Assembly (NCBI GenBank): GCA_937974195.1
Contig: CALJIC010000206.1
Coordinates: 19,952 to 83,951, forward strand
Reading direction: 5' to 3'
DNA: 64,000 nucleotides
From: an uncultured Roseiflexaceae bacterium
Lineage (GTDB): Bacteria; Chloroflexota; Chloroflexia; Chloroflexales; Roseiflexaceae
The translations under genes were made by a program, and so were the position numbers. This document shows, piece by piece, positions 10,751-19,186 of this stretch. The notes beneath the pieces are model-generated. The model had not been told where the DNA came from. It saw only the letters and a list, made by a program, of their open reading frames with translations, and ran no database searches. Position 1 is the first letter of the stretch. Every line of letters begins with the position of its first letter.

Positions 10751-11818
10751 CTATTTGGCGAAGGCGCGGCCTACCCTCTGCCGCAGCCAGCGCAGCTCCT
10801 GGGCCGCCGCGCGGGCGAGCCCACGGGCGATGAAGATCGGCGGCGCCGCTCCCCCGAAGGCGCCGCCGATCGCGTAGAGGGTGCGGAGCGATGTCCGCCG
10901 CTCGTGGCTGAGGGCGTAGATCGGCTCCCAGAAGTCCGGCTGCAGCTTGGCCTTGAACGCATCTAGGCCCACGAAGTTGTAGAACCGGCGGCCGTGCGCC
11001 CGCACCCAGGCCAGCGCCATACGCACCAGCGGCGAGGGCACAGTCTCGGCGCCGTTCGCGCGGCGCGAGAGGGGCGCGAGGCCGAGGGTGACGTACTCGC
11101 TGCCGAGCTCCGCAAACGCCCGCATCGCGCTGTCCACCAGGAGCTCGGCGGTGCCGTTGGGGGCCGAGCGGCCGCGGATGATCTGCTCGATCAGCCAGCC
11201 GGCGCGCTGCGGGATGGGCGTCGCCACCAGGAAGCCGACCATCTCGCCCGCACGCCGCGCGATGAACACCCAGCGGTCGCCGAGCGCGCCGAGCGTCTCG
11301 GGCTCGATCAGGAAGTGCATCGGCGGCAGGCCGCGCCCCGCGAGCCACTCGGCCAGGCAGCGGCGAAGCGCGCCCACGTCGGGCCGGCTCCCCGGCGGGA
11401 ATGCAGCGACTGTCACCCGCTTGTTGCGCGCCCGCGCCAGCTGCGCCCGAAGCGACGCCTTGCCCGCCACGATCTCCGGCCAGCGGCCGGGGCGCCAGAC
11501 CGGCTGAGCGCCGAGCAGGAGCCGCGCCAGCGGGCCGTGCGGCGCCAGCGCTTCGGCCAGCCGATCCTGGGCGCCGAAGTAGCAGACCCTACAGCTGTGG
11601 CGCCGCGCCTCCGCCTCGTAGGCCAGCGCCGTCTCCTCAAGCCGCTCGGGCGCGCAGATCGGGGCGCCCGCCACCACCCACACCCGGCCGGCGGGGGCGT
11701 ACCCCACAACCCCCGCCCCGTCCGGCGCGAACCAGTGGGCCATGCCCGGGTTGAGGATCTGGTAGGCCATGCTGTTCCAGCCGTAGCGCAGCACCAGCTG
11801 GCGCGCCCGATCGCTCAT
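10751..11818 (-). CDS. DUF2156 / MprF-C-like acyltransferase-fold protein
   Basis: A 355-residue soluble protein resembling the C-terminal catalytic domain of phosphatidylglycerol lysyltransferases (MprF, DUF2156), a double-GNAT fold. Typical segments are GVVGYAPAGRVWVVAGAPI near residue 40 and, at the end, RRFYNFVGLDAFKAKLQPDFWEP. The membrane flippase half of MprF is absent, so it may aminoacylate or acylate another acceptor; the substrate is unknown. I chose the ATG at 11818, just after the stop of the ABC permease; an upstream in-frame GTG at 11836 would overlap it. It is the last gene of the ABC operon. Confidence 0.75.
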   Translation of the reverse strand: MSDRARQLVLRYGWNSMAYQILNPGMAHWFAPDGAGVVGYAPAGRVWVVAGAPICAPERLEETALAYEAEARRHSCRVCYFGAQDRLAEALAPHGPLARLLLGAQPVWRPGRWPEIVAGKASLRAQLARARNKRVTVAAFPPGSRPDVGALRRCLAEWLAGRGLPPMHFLIEPETLGALGDRWVFIARRAGEMVGFLVATPIPQRAGWLIEQIIRGRSAPNGTAELLVDSAMRAFAELGSEYVTLGLAPLSRRANGAETVPSPLVRMALAWVRAHGRRFYNFVGLDAFKAKLQPDFWEPIYALSHERRTSLRTLYAIGGAFGGAAPPIFIARGLARAAAQELRWLRQRVGRAFAK

Positions 11819-11826
11819 TGGGCAGC

Positions 11827-12612
11827 CTACCCCCACCTGGTCAGAATCGTCTCGCGCTGGAACAGCCCGGTGGCGCCCCAGACCGACAGCGCGGCGATGA
11901 CGCCGAGGATGACAGCCATTCCTAGTGCGAAGGCCGGGCTGAGGACGATGACGCCGACGAGCTGGCCGAAGAACAGCCCCAGCAGCGGCACGACCGCGAC
12001 GGCCGAGACCTGCTGCGCGGTGCGCGGGTCGTTCACGCGGGACGAGATCGCCACGCAGGCGGCGATCATGATCAGCGCGAGCGACGGGGTGCAGAGGATC
12101 AGCGCCAGCAGCCAGCCGGGCGACACGATCGCGGCGAGCACCTGCGGGCTCACGGCGACGAGCGCCATCCCGCCGACGAAGATCGCGGCCCCCACCCAGG
12201 TGATGGCGACGGCGGGGATCAGCGCGACCAGGCTCTTGCCGAGCAGCAGCTCCCAGCTGTGGATCGGCGCGGCCAGCAGCGGCTCGAGGGTGCGGCGGGT
12301 CTTCTCGCCGACGATGCTGTACGAGGCGATCACGCTGGGGACGATCAGCGGCGTGAGCAGCAGCAGCAGGCCGAACTGGCGGCCGATCACCGCCTGGCCC
12401 AGCTCCAGCGTCGAGAGCCCGGCGAGCGCCGGGTCGGCGAGCGCGCCCCCCAGCTCGCTGATGTCGTCGTCGGGCGACTGGCCGACGGCGAAGGTGATGA
12501 TCACCGGCATCAGCGCGAGGAGCAGCGGCGGCAGGAGCGTGCTGAGGATGAGCGAGCGCTCAGTGAGGAGCTCCCGCCACTCCTTGCTGAGAATGATCCA
12601 GGCCTTGTGCAT
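11827..12612 (-). CDS. ABC-2 type transporter permease
   Basis: A 261-residue membrane protein with about six transmembrane segments. It contains the ABC-2 family signature around residue 105, SIVGEKTRRTLEPLLAAPI, followed by the GK-x-L helix. This family forms export permeases (drug, sodium or lipid efflux) with a separate ATPase, encoded immediately upstream with a 13-base gap. Substrate is unknown. The DUF2156 gene follows after 8 bases, which might hint at membrane-lipid or envelope modification. Confidence 0.9.
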   Translation of the reverse strand: MHKAWIILSKEWRELLTERSLILSTLLPPLLLALMPVIITFAVGQSPDDDISELGGALADPALAGLSTLELGQAVIGRQFGLLLLLTPLIVPSVIASYSIVGEKTRRTLEPLLAAPIHSWELLLGKSLVALIPAVAITWVGAAIFVGGMALVAVSPQVLAAIVSPGWLLALILCTPSLALIMIAACVAISSRVNDPRTAQQVSAVAVVPLLGLFFGQLVGVIVLSPAFALGMAVILGVIAALSVWGATGLFQRETILTRWG

Positions 12613-12625
12613 AGCGTTTCTCGCG

Positions 12626-13582
12626 CTACCCCGTGGCTGCGTCCGGCGGCCGCTCGCCGGAATCGCTGCGCACGAGCTCCAGGTAGACGTCTTCGAGCGA
12701 GTGGTCGAGCGGCTCGACGTAGCGGACGCCGGCGCCGGCCGATACGAGCGCCTGGACCAGGAGCGGGTTCTGGGCGTCCGGGTCGTCCAGCGTGACGGCG
12801 ATGCCGCCCTGGCGCAGCTCGGCGGCGCGAACGAACGGCAGGCGGCGGATGGGCTCCAGCCAGCGCTCGGGGCTCTGGGCGAGGCGCACGAGCGTGCCGC
12901 GCCCGAACAGCCCGGCGCGCAGGTTCCGCGGGGTGTCGACCCGCAGCAGGCGGGTGCGAAAGACGCCGATCAGGTCGCACAGCTCGTCGGCCTCGGGCAG
13001 GTTGTGCGTGGTGAGGAAGATCGTCCGGCCGGCCGAGCGCAGGCTCTTGATGAACTCGCGCACCGTTCGGGCCGCCTCGGGGTCTAGCCCGGCGCTCGGC
13101 TCGTCGAGGAACACCACCTGCGGCTCGTGGAGCAGCGCGCGCGCGATGGCGAGCTTCTGGCGCATGCCCTTGGAGAAGCCGCCGACCGGGTCGTCGCGGC
13201 GGTCCCACAGATCGAGCAGGCGCAGGTAGCGCTCGGCCTGCGCCTCGGCCGTGGCGGCGTCGAGGTCGTAGAGGCGCCCGAAGAACAGGAGGTTCTGGCG
13301 GGCGCTGAGCCTGTCGTACAGGCCGGGGTTCTCGGTAAGGATGCCGACGCTGCGGCGGATGGCGTGGTCCTGAGCACCGAGCTGGTAGCCGGCCACGGTG
13401 GCGGTCCCCGCGGTCGGGGCGATCAGGGCGGCGAGCATGCGCACGGTCGTGGTCTTGCCCGCGCCGTTGGGTCCGAGGAAGCCGAACACCGAGCCGGCGG
13501 GGATGGAGAGGGTGAGGTCCTCGACTGCTACCCGGGTGCCGAAGGTGCGGGTGAGCCCGCGGGTCTCTATAGCATTCGTCAT
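12626..13582 (-). CDS. ABC transporter ATP-binding protein
   Basis: A 318-residue ATPase with Walker A GPNGAGKTTT, signature FSKGMRQKLAIARAL, Walker B VVFLDEPSAGLD and the switch histidine in LTTHN. A C-terminal domain of about 80 residues is typical of ABC-2 exporter ATPases. It pairs with the permease downstream. The start is the ATG at 13582, giving the standard N-terminus; longer reading into the upstream repeat makes no sense. That ATG directly abuts a repeat end (ACTTACGCGG) and has no Shine-Dalgarno sequence, so its promoter and translation signals appear to come from the repeat. Confidence 0.92.
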   Translation of the reverse strand: MTNAIETRGLTRTFGTRVAVEDLTLSIPAGSVFGFLGPNGAGKTTTVRMLAALIAPTAGTATVAGYQLGAQDHAIRRSVGILTENPGLYDRLSARQNLLFFGRLYDLDAATAEAQAERYLRLLDLWDRRDDPVGGFSKGMRQKLAIARALLHEPQVVFLDEPSAGLDPEAARTVREFIKSLRSAGRTIFLTTHNLPEADELCDLIGVFRTRLLRVDTPRNLRAGLFGRGTLVRLAQSPERWLEPIRRLPFVRAAELRQGGIAVTLDDPDAQNPLLVQALVSAGAGVRYVEPLDHSLEDVYLELVRSDSGERPPDAATG

Positions 13583-13727
13583 ACGACTTACGCGGCCGTC
13601 CGAGCGGGCCTCCGAGGCAGGCCCTCCGAGATCCTTTTCTCGGCGCAGAGCGGCGGGAAGAGGGAGGAGAAGCTTCGCCTCCCCGAGCCCTTGCGGGGGG
13701 TGCGGGAGCGAGGCCACCGCGTAGCCA
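13583..13727. repeat. Intergenic repeat with TTACGCGG-type end
   Basis: Starts with ACGACTTACGCGGCC next to the ABC ATPase start and ends with GCGAGGCCACCGCGTA. The right end closely matches the one at 45207-45221 (GCGAGGCCACCGCGTA). Internally it has modules shared with other gaps: a GGCCTCC.GGCCCTCC stem, TCTCGGCGCAGAGCGGCG, and a GAAGCTTCGCCTCCCC stem. No target duplication is evident. Confidence 0.6.
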
Positions 13728-13732
13728 TGGCC

Positions 13733-13794
13733 GTAGCCAGTAGCCAGCACGGCATCGGCAGCGATGAGCTGCGGCGGCGCTGGCTACTGGCTAC
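13733..13794 (-). terminator. 15-bp perfect inverted repeat downstream of the sigma factor gene
   Basis: GTAGCCAGTAGCCAG at 13733-13747 pairs perfectly with CTGGCTACTGGCTAC at 13780-13794, loop 32 bases. Each arm is itself two copies of GTAGCCA. It begins 17 bases after the sigma factor stop on the minus strand. There is no T tract, so terminator function is uncertain; it may be a stability hairpin or repeat. Confidence 0.5.
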
Positions 13795-13810
13795 GCTCTG
13801 CTGGCCCTGG

Positions 13811-14947
13811 CTACTCCAGGTACCCGCGCAGGCCGCGGCCGTAGTGGGGGTGGCGGAGCTTGCGCAGGACGCGGGCCTCGATCTGGCGGATGCGCTCGCG
13901 GGTGATGCCGAACTCGCGCCCGACCTCCTCGAGCGTGCGGTAGTGGCCGTCGTACAGGCCGTAGCGCAGCTGGATGATCCGGCGCTCGCGCTCGGGGAGC
14001 TTCTCGAGCGCGCTCTCGATCTGCTCGCGCAGGATGTGCTGCGAGGCGTTCTCCATCGGCGTGCTGGCGCGTCCATCCTCGATGAAGTCGGCCAGCACCG
14101 AGTCCCCCTCGGCGCCCACCGGAGTCTCGAGCGAGATCGTCTGGCGCGAGGCCTCGAGCACGCGGCGGACCTTCTCGGGCGGGATGTTCAGCTCCTGGGC
14201 GATCTCCTCCGGCGTCGGGTCGCGGCCCGTTGTTTGCTGGATGCGGTTGCTGGTGCGCATCACGCGGTTGATCGTCTCGCCGACGTGGACCGGGAGCCGG
14301 ATGGTGCGGCTCTGGTCCGCGATCACACGGGTGATCGCCTGGCGGATCCACCACGTCGCGTACGTTGAGAACTTAAAGCCCTTGGTGTAGTCGAACTTCT
14401 CGGTGGCGCGCATCAGGCCGATGTTGCCCTCCTGGATGAGGTCCAGGAGCGACATGCCGCGGCCGATGTACTTCTTGGCGATGCTGACGACCAGGCGCAG
14501 GTTGGCCTGGATGAGCCGCTCGCGGGCGCGCTGGCCCTCCTGGACCCAGCGCTGGAGCTGGATGCGCTCCTCGGGGGTACAGTCCTCGTTGCGTAGGCGC
14601 TCCAGGGCCTCCTCGCCGCGCTCGACCTGCTGCGCGAGCTGCATCTCCTCCTTGGCGGTCAGCAGGTGAACGCGCCCGATCTCGCGCAGGTACACGCGGA
14701 CCGGGTCATCGGCGGCGACCTCATCTGCTTCGAGATCGAGCTCTTCCTCCGTCTCAGCGTCGTCGGCGTCATCCGCGGATGGGCTGGCCATCTGGTATGC
14801 GGCGTCGAGCGGCTCGCCGGCGGCGCGCTCGAACAGGTGCTCGATTGTCTGCCGTGCAGGTTCGTTGGAAAGGGGGTGGCGGGGGGGGCGGGTGGGTCGC
14901 TCTGCCTCGCGGGCCGTGGACATCAACAGGTCGGAGGTTCTGTTCAC
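13811..14947 (-). CDS. rpoD: RNA polymerase primary sigma factor (SigA/RpoD)
   Basis: A 378-residue sigma-70 factor. Region 1.2 begins near residue 78 (DDPVRVYLREIGRV). Region 2 contains NLRLVVSIAKKYIGRGMSLL and the core-binding and melting segment FDYTKGFKFSTYATWWIRQA. Region 3 and region 4 follow, ending with the helix-turn-helix GITRERIRQIEARVLRKLRH. Region 1.1 is replaced by a short acidic stretch (about 45-75). This matches primary sigma factors of Firmicute/Chloroflexota type, and it fits the TATAAT/TATACT promoters seen here. The assigned start is a GTG; an ATG eight codons later is an alternative. Confidence 0.93.
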   Translation of the reverse strand: MNRTSDLLMSTAREAERPTRPPRHPLSNEPARQTIEHLFERAAGEPLDAAYQMASPSADDADDAETEEELDLEADEVAADDPVRVYLREIGRVHLLTAKEEMQLAQQVERGEEALERLRNEDCTPEERIQLQRWVQEGQRARERLIQANLRLVVSIAKKYIGRGMSLLDLIQEGNIGLMRATEKFDYTKGFKFSTYATWWIRQAITRVIADQSRTIRLPVHVGETINRVMRTSNRIQQTTGRDPTPEEIAQELNIPPEKVRRVLEASRQTISLETPVGAEGDSVLADFIEDGRASTPMENASQHILREQIESALEKLPERERRIIQLRYGLYDGHYRTLEEVGREFGITRERIRQIEARVLRKLRHPHYGRGLRGYLE

Positions 14948-15098
14948 ATCCCACCGCTTTCTATGCTAACAGCGCGTGATCTTATGCAAACTGTACCATA
15001 GCACAAAATAGCGCTCGCAGCAAGGGCTATTTCGGACTAGTACCTGCTGGTCGTTCGGCAGCCTTGGGCGCAGGCGGTGGGGGCGCGGAAGCCCGTGC

Positions 15099-15104
15099 TA
15101 TAAT
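15099..15104 (+). promoter_or_regulatory. -10 box of the transaldolase-transketolase unit
   Basis: Consensus TATAAT 35 bases upstream of the ATG at 15139. The -35 position is GC-rich and not consensus. Confidence 0.5.
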
Positions 15105-15138
15105 CACGGCTAGCATTGAGTGGATAGGGAGGAGTGCT

Positions 15139-15783
15139 ATGCAAATCTATCTCGATACCGCCAACATCGGCGAGATCCGCGAGGCGGCCAGCTGGGGCAT
15201 CATCAGCGGCGTGACCACCAACCCGACGCTTATCGCCCGCGAGAAGGGCGCCGACTTCAAGGCGACGATCAGCGAGATCGCGACGCTGGTGGACGGGCCG
15301 ATCAGCGCCGAGACGACGTCGCTGGATGCCGAGGGCATGATCCGCGAGGGGCACGAGTTCGCCGGGTGGCACCCGAACGTGATCGTCAAGGTGCCGAGCA
15401 CCACCGAGGGGCTGAAGGCGGTGTACCAGCTGGCGAAGGACGGCATCCGCTGCAACGTGACGCTGTGCTTCAACGCCAACCAGGCGCTGTTCGCGGCGCG
15501 GGCCGGGGCGTTCATCATCAGCCCGTTCGTCGGCCGGGTGGACGACATCGGCGTGGACGGGATGAACCTCATCCGCGAGATTGTGCAGATCTACCGGAAG
15601 CACGATATTAAGACGCTGGTGCTCTCGGCCTCGATCCGCCACCCGCGCCACATCGTCGAGAGCGCGCTGGCGGGCGCCGACATCGCCACCTGCCCGTTCA
15701 AGGTGCTGGAGCAGAGCATGAAGCACCCGCTGACGGACCGCGGCATGGAGCAGTTCCTGAAGGATTGGAAGGCGCGTCAGTAG
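15139..15783 (+). CDS. tal: Transaldolase (fructose-6-phosphate aldolase-type, short form)
   Basis: A 214-residue single-domain transaldolase of the TalC/FSA class, matching the family's usual length. It opens with MQIYLDTANIGEI and SGVTTNPTLI. The Schiff-base lysine is in NVIVKVPSTTEGLKA. The C-terminus carries the family's HPLTDRGMEQFLKDW. It transfers dihydroxyacetone units in the non-oxidative pentose phosphate pathway. The ATG at 15139 has a GGGAGGAG ribosome binding site five bases before it. Transketolase follows after 132 bases and would act in the same pathway. Confidence 0.95.
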   Translation: MQIYLDTANIGEIREAASWGIISGVTTNPTLIAREKGADFKATISEIATLVDGPISAETTSLDAEGMIREGHEFAGWHPNVIVKVPSTTEGLKAVYQLAKDGIRCNVTLCFNANQALFAARAGAFIISPFVGRVDDIGVDGMNLIREIVQIYRKHDIKTLVLSASIRHPRHIVESALAGADIATCPFKVLEQSMKHPLTDRGMEQFLKDWKARQ

Positions 15784-15915
15784 CGATCGCGCAGGTGGGA
15801 ACGTTACACATCGGAGGGCGAGAAGGTCGCACGTTTGGGTGATGTGGAGCGCAGGGCTGCTTCGACACCGCTCAAGACGTGTCATGTGCGACGTGTAGCG
15901 AGTAAGGATCACCAG

Positions 15916-17991
15916 ATGACGGCATCAGCCACCGATATTGACCAGCTCTCCATTAACACCATACGCACCCTCTCGATCGACGCGGTGCAGGCGGCGAACT
16001 CGGGGCACCCGGGGCTGCCGCTGGGCGCCGCGCCGATGGCCTATGTGGTCTGGACGCGCTTTCTCCGCTTCAACCCGCGCGACCCGCGCTGGCCGAACCG
16101 CGACCGCTTCGTGCTCTCGGCCGGGCACGGCTCGATGCTGCTGTACAGCCTGCTGCACCTGACCGGCTACGACCTGTCGCTGGACGAGCTGAAGCGCTTC
16201 CGGCAGTGGGGCTCGAAGACGCCCGGCCACCCGGAGAGCCACCTGACGCCGGGCGTCGAGGTGAGCACCGGCCCGCTCGGGCAGGGCTTCGGCAACGGGG
16301 TGGGCATGGCGATCGCGCAGGCGTTCCTGGCGGCGCGCTACAACCGCCCCGGCCACGAGCTGTTCGACAGCTACATCTACGCGATCGTCTCGGACGGCGA
16401 CCTGATGGAGGGCGTGGCGGCGGAGGCGGCCAGCCTGGCGGGGCACCTGAAGCTCGGCCGGCTGATCTACCTGTACGACGACAACCACATCTCGCTGGAC
16501 GGGCCGACCAGCCTGGCGTTCACCGAGGACCGCCTGAAGCGCTTCGAGGCCTACGGCTGGCACACCCTGCAGGTCGAGGACGGCAACGATCTCGCGGCGA
16601 TCGAGGCGGCGGTGCGGGCGGCGCAGCAGGACGAGCGCCCCTCGCTGATCGCGGTGCGCACGGTGATCGGCTACGGCAGCCCGAAGGCCGGAACCTCCAA
16701 GGTGCACGGCAGCCCGCTGGGGCCCGACGGCGTGCGGGCGACCAAGGAGGCGCTCGGGTGGGACCCGGACGCGCAGTTCCTCGTGCCGGGCGAGGTGCTC
16801 GAGCACATGCGCGCGGTCGGCGAGCGCGGCGCGCGGCTCGCGGAGGAGTGGCGGGCGCGCTTCGATGCCTACTGCCAGGCGTTCCCGAAGGAGGGCGAGG
16901 AGCTGCGGCTGGCGCTGGCCGGGAAGCTGCCGGAGGGGTGGGACGCGGACCTGCCCAGCTTCGACCCGGCGGGCGGCGACGTGGCGACGCGCAACGCCTC
17001 GGGGAAGGTGCTCGAGGCGCTGGCGGCGAAGATCCCCTGGCTGATCGGCGGCTCGGCGGACCTCTCGGAGTCGACCAAGACGCCCTACGCGACCGACGGG
17101 AGCTTCCAGCCGGGGAGCTACGCGGAGCGCATCATCTGGTTCGGGGTGCGCGAGCACGCGATGGGCGCGGCGCTGAACGGCATGGCCGCCCACGGCGGCG
17201 TGCGGGCCTACGGCGGCACCTTCCTGACCTTCTCGGACTACATGCGCGGCGCGATCCGGCTCGCGGCGCTCTCGGGCCACGCGGTGACCTACGTCTTCAC
17301 CCACGACAGCATCGGGCTGGGCGAGGACGGGCCGACGCACCAGCCGGTCGAGCACCTGGCGGCGCTGCGGGCCATTCCGAACCTGACGGTGATCCGCCCG
17401 GCGGACGCGAATGAGACGGTGGTGGCCTGGAAGGTGGCGCTGGAGCGCACCGACGGCCCGACGGCGCTGATCCTGAGCCGCCAGAACCTGCCGGTGTTCG
17501 ACCGGGCGGGCATGGGCGCGGCGGACGAGTTGCGGCGCGGGGCGTACGTCCTGAAGGAGGCCGAGGGCGGCGCGCCGGAGATCGTGCTGATGGCGACCGG
17601 CTCGGAGGTGGGGCTGGCGCTCGACGCGCAGGCGGAGCTGGCGAAGCAGGGCGTGCGCGCGCGGGTGGTGAGCTTCCCGAGCTGGGAGCTGTTCGAGCAG
17701 CAGCCGCCGGAGTATCGCGACTCGGTGCTCCCGCCGGACGTGCCGGCGCGGCTGTCGATCGAGGCCGGGGTGTCGCAGGGGTGGCACCGCTGGGTCGGCA
17801 GCCAGGGGGCGGTGATGAGCGTGGAGACCTTCGGCGCCTCCGCGCCCTACAAGGAGGTCTTCAAGCGCTACGGGCTGACGGTGGAGGACGTGACCAGGCG
17901 CGCGCTCGAGCTGCTCGGGCGGGGCGGCGAGGCGACCGGGGGCTCGCGTGTGCCGGGCGAGCAGCCGGCCGGGCACGAGGGGCACTCCTGA
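15916..17991 (+). CDS. tkt: Transketolase
   Basis: A 691-residue thiamine-diphosphate enzyme that moves two-carbon ketol units between sugar phosphates. The ThDP/Mg site reads SDGDLMEGVAAEAASLAG, with the later Asn in DDNHISLDG. The N-terminal sugar-binding motif is NSGHPGLPLGAAPMAYVVW. The central pyrimidine domain contains FTHDSIGLGEDGPTHQP, and a C-terminal transketolase domain completes it. The ATG at 15916 is preceded by AAGGA; an upstream in-frame extension lacks family similarity. The TGA stop lies inside the terminal sequence of a CACGGAGG-type repeat. Confidence 0.97.
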   Translation: MTASATDIDQLSINTIRTLSIDAVQAANSGHPGLPLGAAPMAYVVWTRFLRFNPRDPRWPNRDRFVLSAGHGSMLLYSLLHLTGYDLSLDELKRFRQWGSKTPGHPESHLTPGVEVSTGPLGQGFGNGVGMAIAQAFLAARYNRPGHELFDSYIYAIVSDGDLMEGVAAEAASLAGHLKLGRLIYLYDDNHISLDGPTSLAFTEDRLKRFEAYGWHTLQVEDGNDLAAIEAAVRAAQQDERPSLIAVRTVIGYGSPKAGTSKVHGSPLGPDGVRATKEALGWDPDAQFLVPGEVLEHMRAVGERGARLAEEWRARFDAYCQAFPKEGEELRLALAGKLPEGWDADLPSFDPAGGDVATRNASGKVLEALAAKIPWLIGGSADLSESTKTPYATDGSFQPGSYAERIIWFGVREHAMGAALNGMAAHGGVRAYGGTFLTFSDYMRGAIRLAALSGHAVTYVFTHDSIGLGEDGPTHQPVEHLAALRAIPNLTVIRPADANETVVAWKVALERTDGPTALILSRQNLPVFDRAGMGAADELRRGAYVLKEAEGGAPEIVLMATGSEVGLALDAQAELAKQGVRARVVSFPSWELFEQQPPEYRDSVLPPDVPARLSIEAGVSQGWHRWVGSQGAVMSVETFGASAPYKEVFKRYGLTVEDVTRRALELLGRGGEATGGSRVPGEQPAGHEGHS

Positions 17992-18065
17992 TCCACGGAG
18001 GGCACGGAGGACACGGAGGAGAATCTGCGGAGGGGCGCTGCACGCGGCGCCCCTCCGTGGATTCT
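17988..18065. repeat. CACGGAGGA-type intergenic repeat with hairpin
   Basis: Starts with CTGATCCACGGAG, in which TGA is the transketolase stop codon. It then has copies of a CACGGAGGA nonamer and an 11-bp stem (CGGAGGGGCGC at 18028-18038, GCGCCCCTCCG at 18047-18057), and ends with CTCCGTGGATT. A longer relative lies at 37462-37605. It may also act as a terminator between the convergent genes. Confidence 0.65.
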
Positions 18066-18071
18066 GTGGAC

Positions 18072-18311
18072 CTAACGGGTCGTGCGCCGGAGCAGGGTTA
18101 GCGCCAGCCCCACCAGCACCAGCGCGGCGCCGACGGCGATAGCGCCGAATGCCAGCGGGTTGCCGGCGGCGGCGTTGACCTCGGCGTAGTGCTGGACGGT
18201 CGGCTGGTAGGCCGACTGTGCCATCTGCGTGCCGGTGACGAGCGCGGCCAGGAGGACGCCGCCGAGCAGGGCGATGACGACGCCAGCGGCGATCAGGGCT
18301 TTGCCAAGCAT
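18072..18311 (-). CDS. Small two-helix membrane protein
   Basis: A 79-residue protein with two predicted transmembrane helices (about 5-27 and 50-72), a short polar loop of about 20 residues between them and a basic C-terminus (RRTTR). No family is recognised. It follows the TetR gene with a 2-base gap, so the two are certainly co-transcribed. A role downstream of that regulator, or as its target, is a guess. Confidence 0.6.
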   Translation of the reverse strand: MLGKALIAAGVVIALLGGVLLAALVTGTQMAQSAYQPTVQHYAEVNAAAGNPLAFGAIAVGAALVLVGLALTLLRRTTR

Positions 18312-18313
18312 AG

Positions 18314-18907
18314 CTACCTCGCTTGAATGCCTTCGAGGAGCAGGTCGATCCGGCGCGTGGCCACCTCGAAGAATGGCCGATCATCCGCGCGGAGCCAGTC
18401 GAAGACCGACATGAAGTAGAGGCTGCGCACCAGCGACGCGAGATCCTCGGGCGGGACATCGGCGCGCAGCTCGCCGCGCTCCTGGGCGGCGCGGACGAAC
18501 GGGAGCAGCAGCTGGTCGAACGTGCCGATCCCCTGGTCATCCATCCACTGCATGTCCCGCTGCCGCAGGAGCTCGAAGGCGGTCAGCATCACGAGGTCGC
18601 GCCGCCCTTCGATATACCCGCCGAGCGTGTCGAAGATGAAGCAGATCTGCTCGCGGAAGCTCTGGCCGAGGAGGTCGGGGCGGGCGTCGAGCGCCGCGCG
18701 CAGCCGCTGCACCTGCACCCGGCCGAGGTGGCCGAGCACCGCGTCCTTGCTGGCGAAGTGGCTGAAGAAGGTGCCCTTGGCGACGCCGGCCGCCGCCGCG
18801 ATCGCCTCGACCGTCGTCTCGTGGTAGCCGCGCGTGCGGAAGAGCTCGACGGCGACCTCGAACAGGCGCTGGGCGGTTGCGTCCTTCTGCTGCTGCCTGC
18901 GGCTCAT
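18314..18907 (-). CDS. TetR family transcriptional regulator
   Basis: A 197-residue repressor-type protein. The N-terminal DNA-binding domain carries the TetR signature TTVEAIAAAAGVAKGTFFSH followed by FASKDAVLGHL. The rest is the helical ligand-binding/dimer domain with no recognisable effector site. It heads a two-gene unit with a small membrane protein. Targets and ligand are unknown. Confidence 0.93.
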   Translation of the reverse strand: MSRRQQQKDATAQRLFEVAVELFRTRGYHETTVEAIAAAAGVAKGTFFSHFASKDAVLGHLGRVQVQRLRAALDARPDLLGQSFREQICFIFDTLGGYIEGRRDLVMLTAFELLRQRDMQWMDDQGIGTFDQLLLPFVRAAQERGELRADVPPEDLASLVRSLYFMSVFDWLRADDRPFFEVATRRIDLLLEGIQAR

Positions 18908-19186
18908 CCGTTGCCTCCGGCCTGGCGGTTCTAGCTCGCCACGACCTCTTCTTCCCCCCGCGACGTAAGACGGCGGTTTCCTGAAGGGGCAGCCTCGCGG
19001 CGCCCTCCAACCGGTGAGTGACCGTGGTCAATGACCGCGGTACAATCATATGTGAAATTTCGGACGAATTGAATAGGTCTGTGGTTGTATTCCAACTAGC
19101 AGCGGCACAGCCGGTATGCTATAGTATCTCTTACCCCGGTGAGACAGCGGCCGGGAGAGGGTGCAGTAACAGGAGGCGGCAGCACT

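Noticed and set aside
12626..13750. Longer ABC ATPase starting at 13750
   Set aside because: The extra 56 residues are translated from an intergenic repeat; the family N-terminus begins at the ATG at 13582.
13811..14947. Alternative (stress) sigma factor for the RsbW-like kinase
   Set aside because: Regions 1.2 to 4 match primary sigma factors, and the gene is 11 kb from the partner-switching genes.
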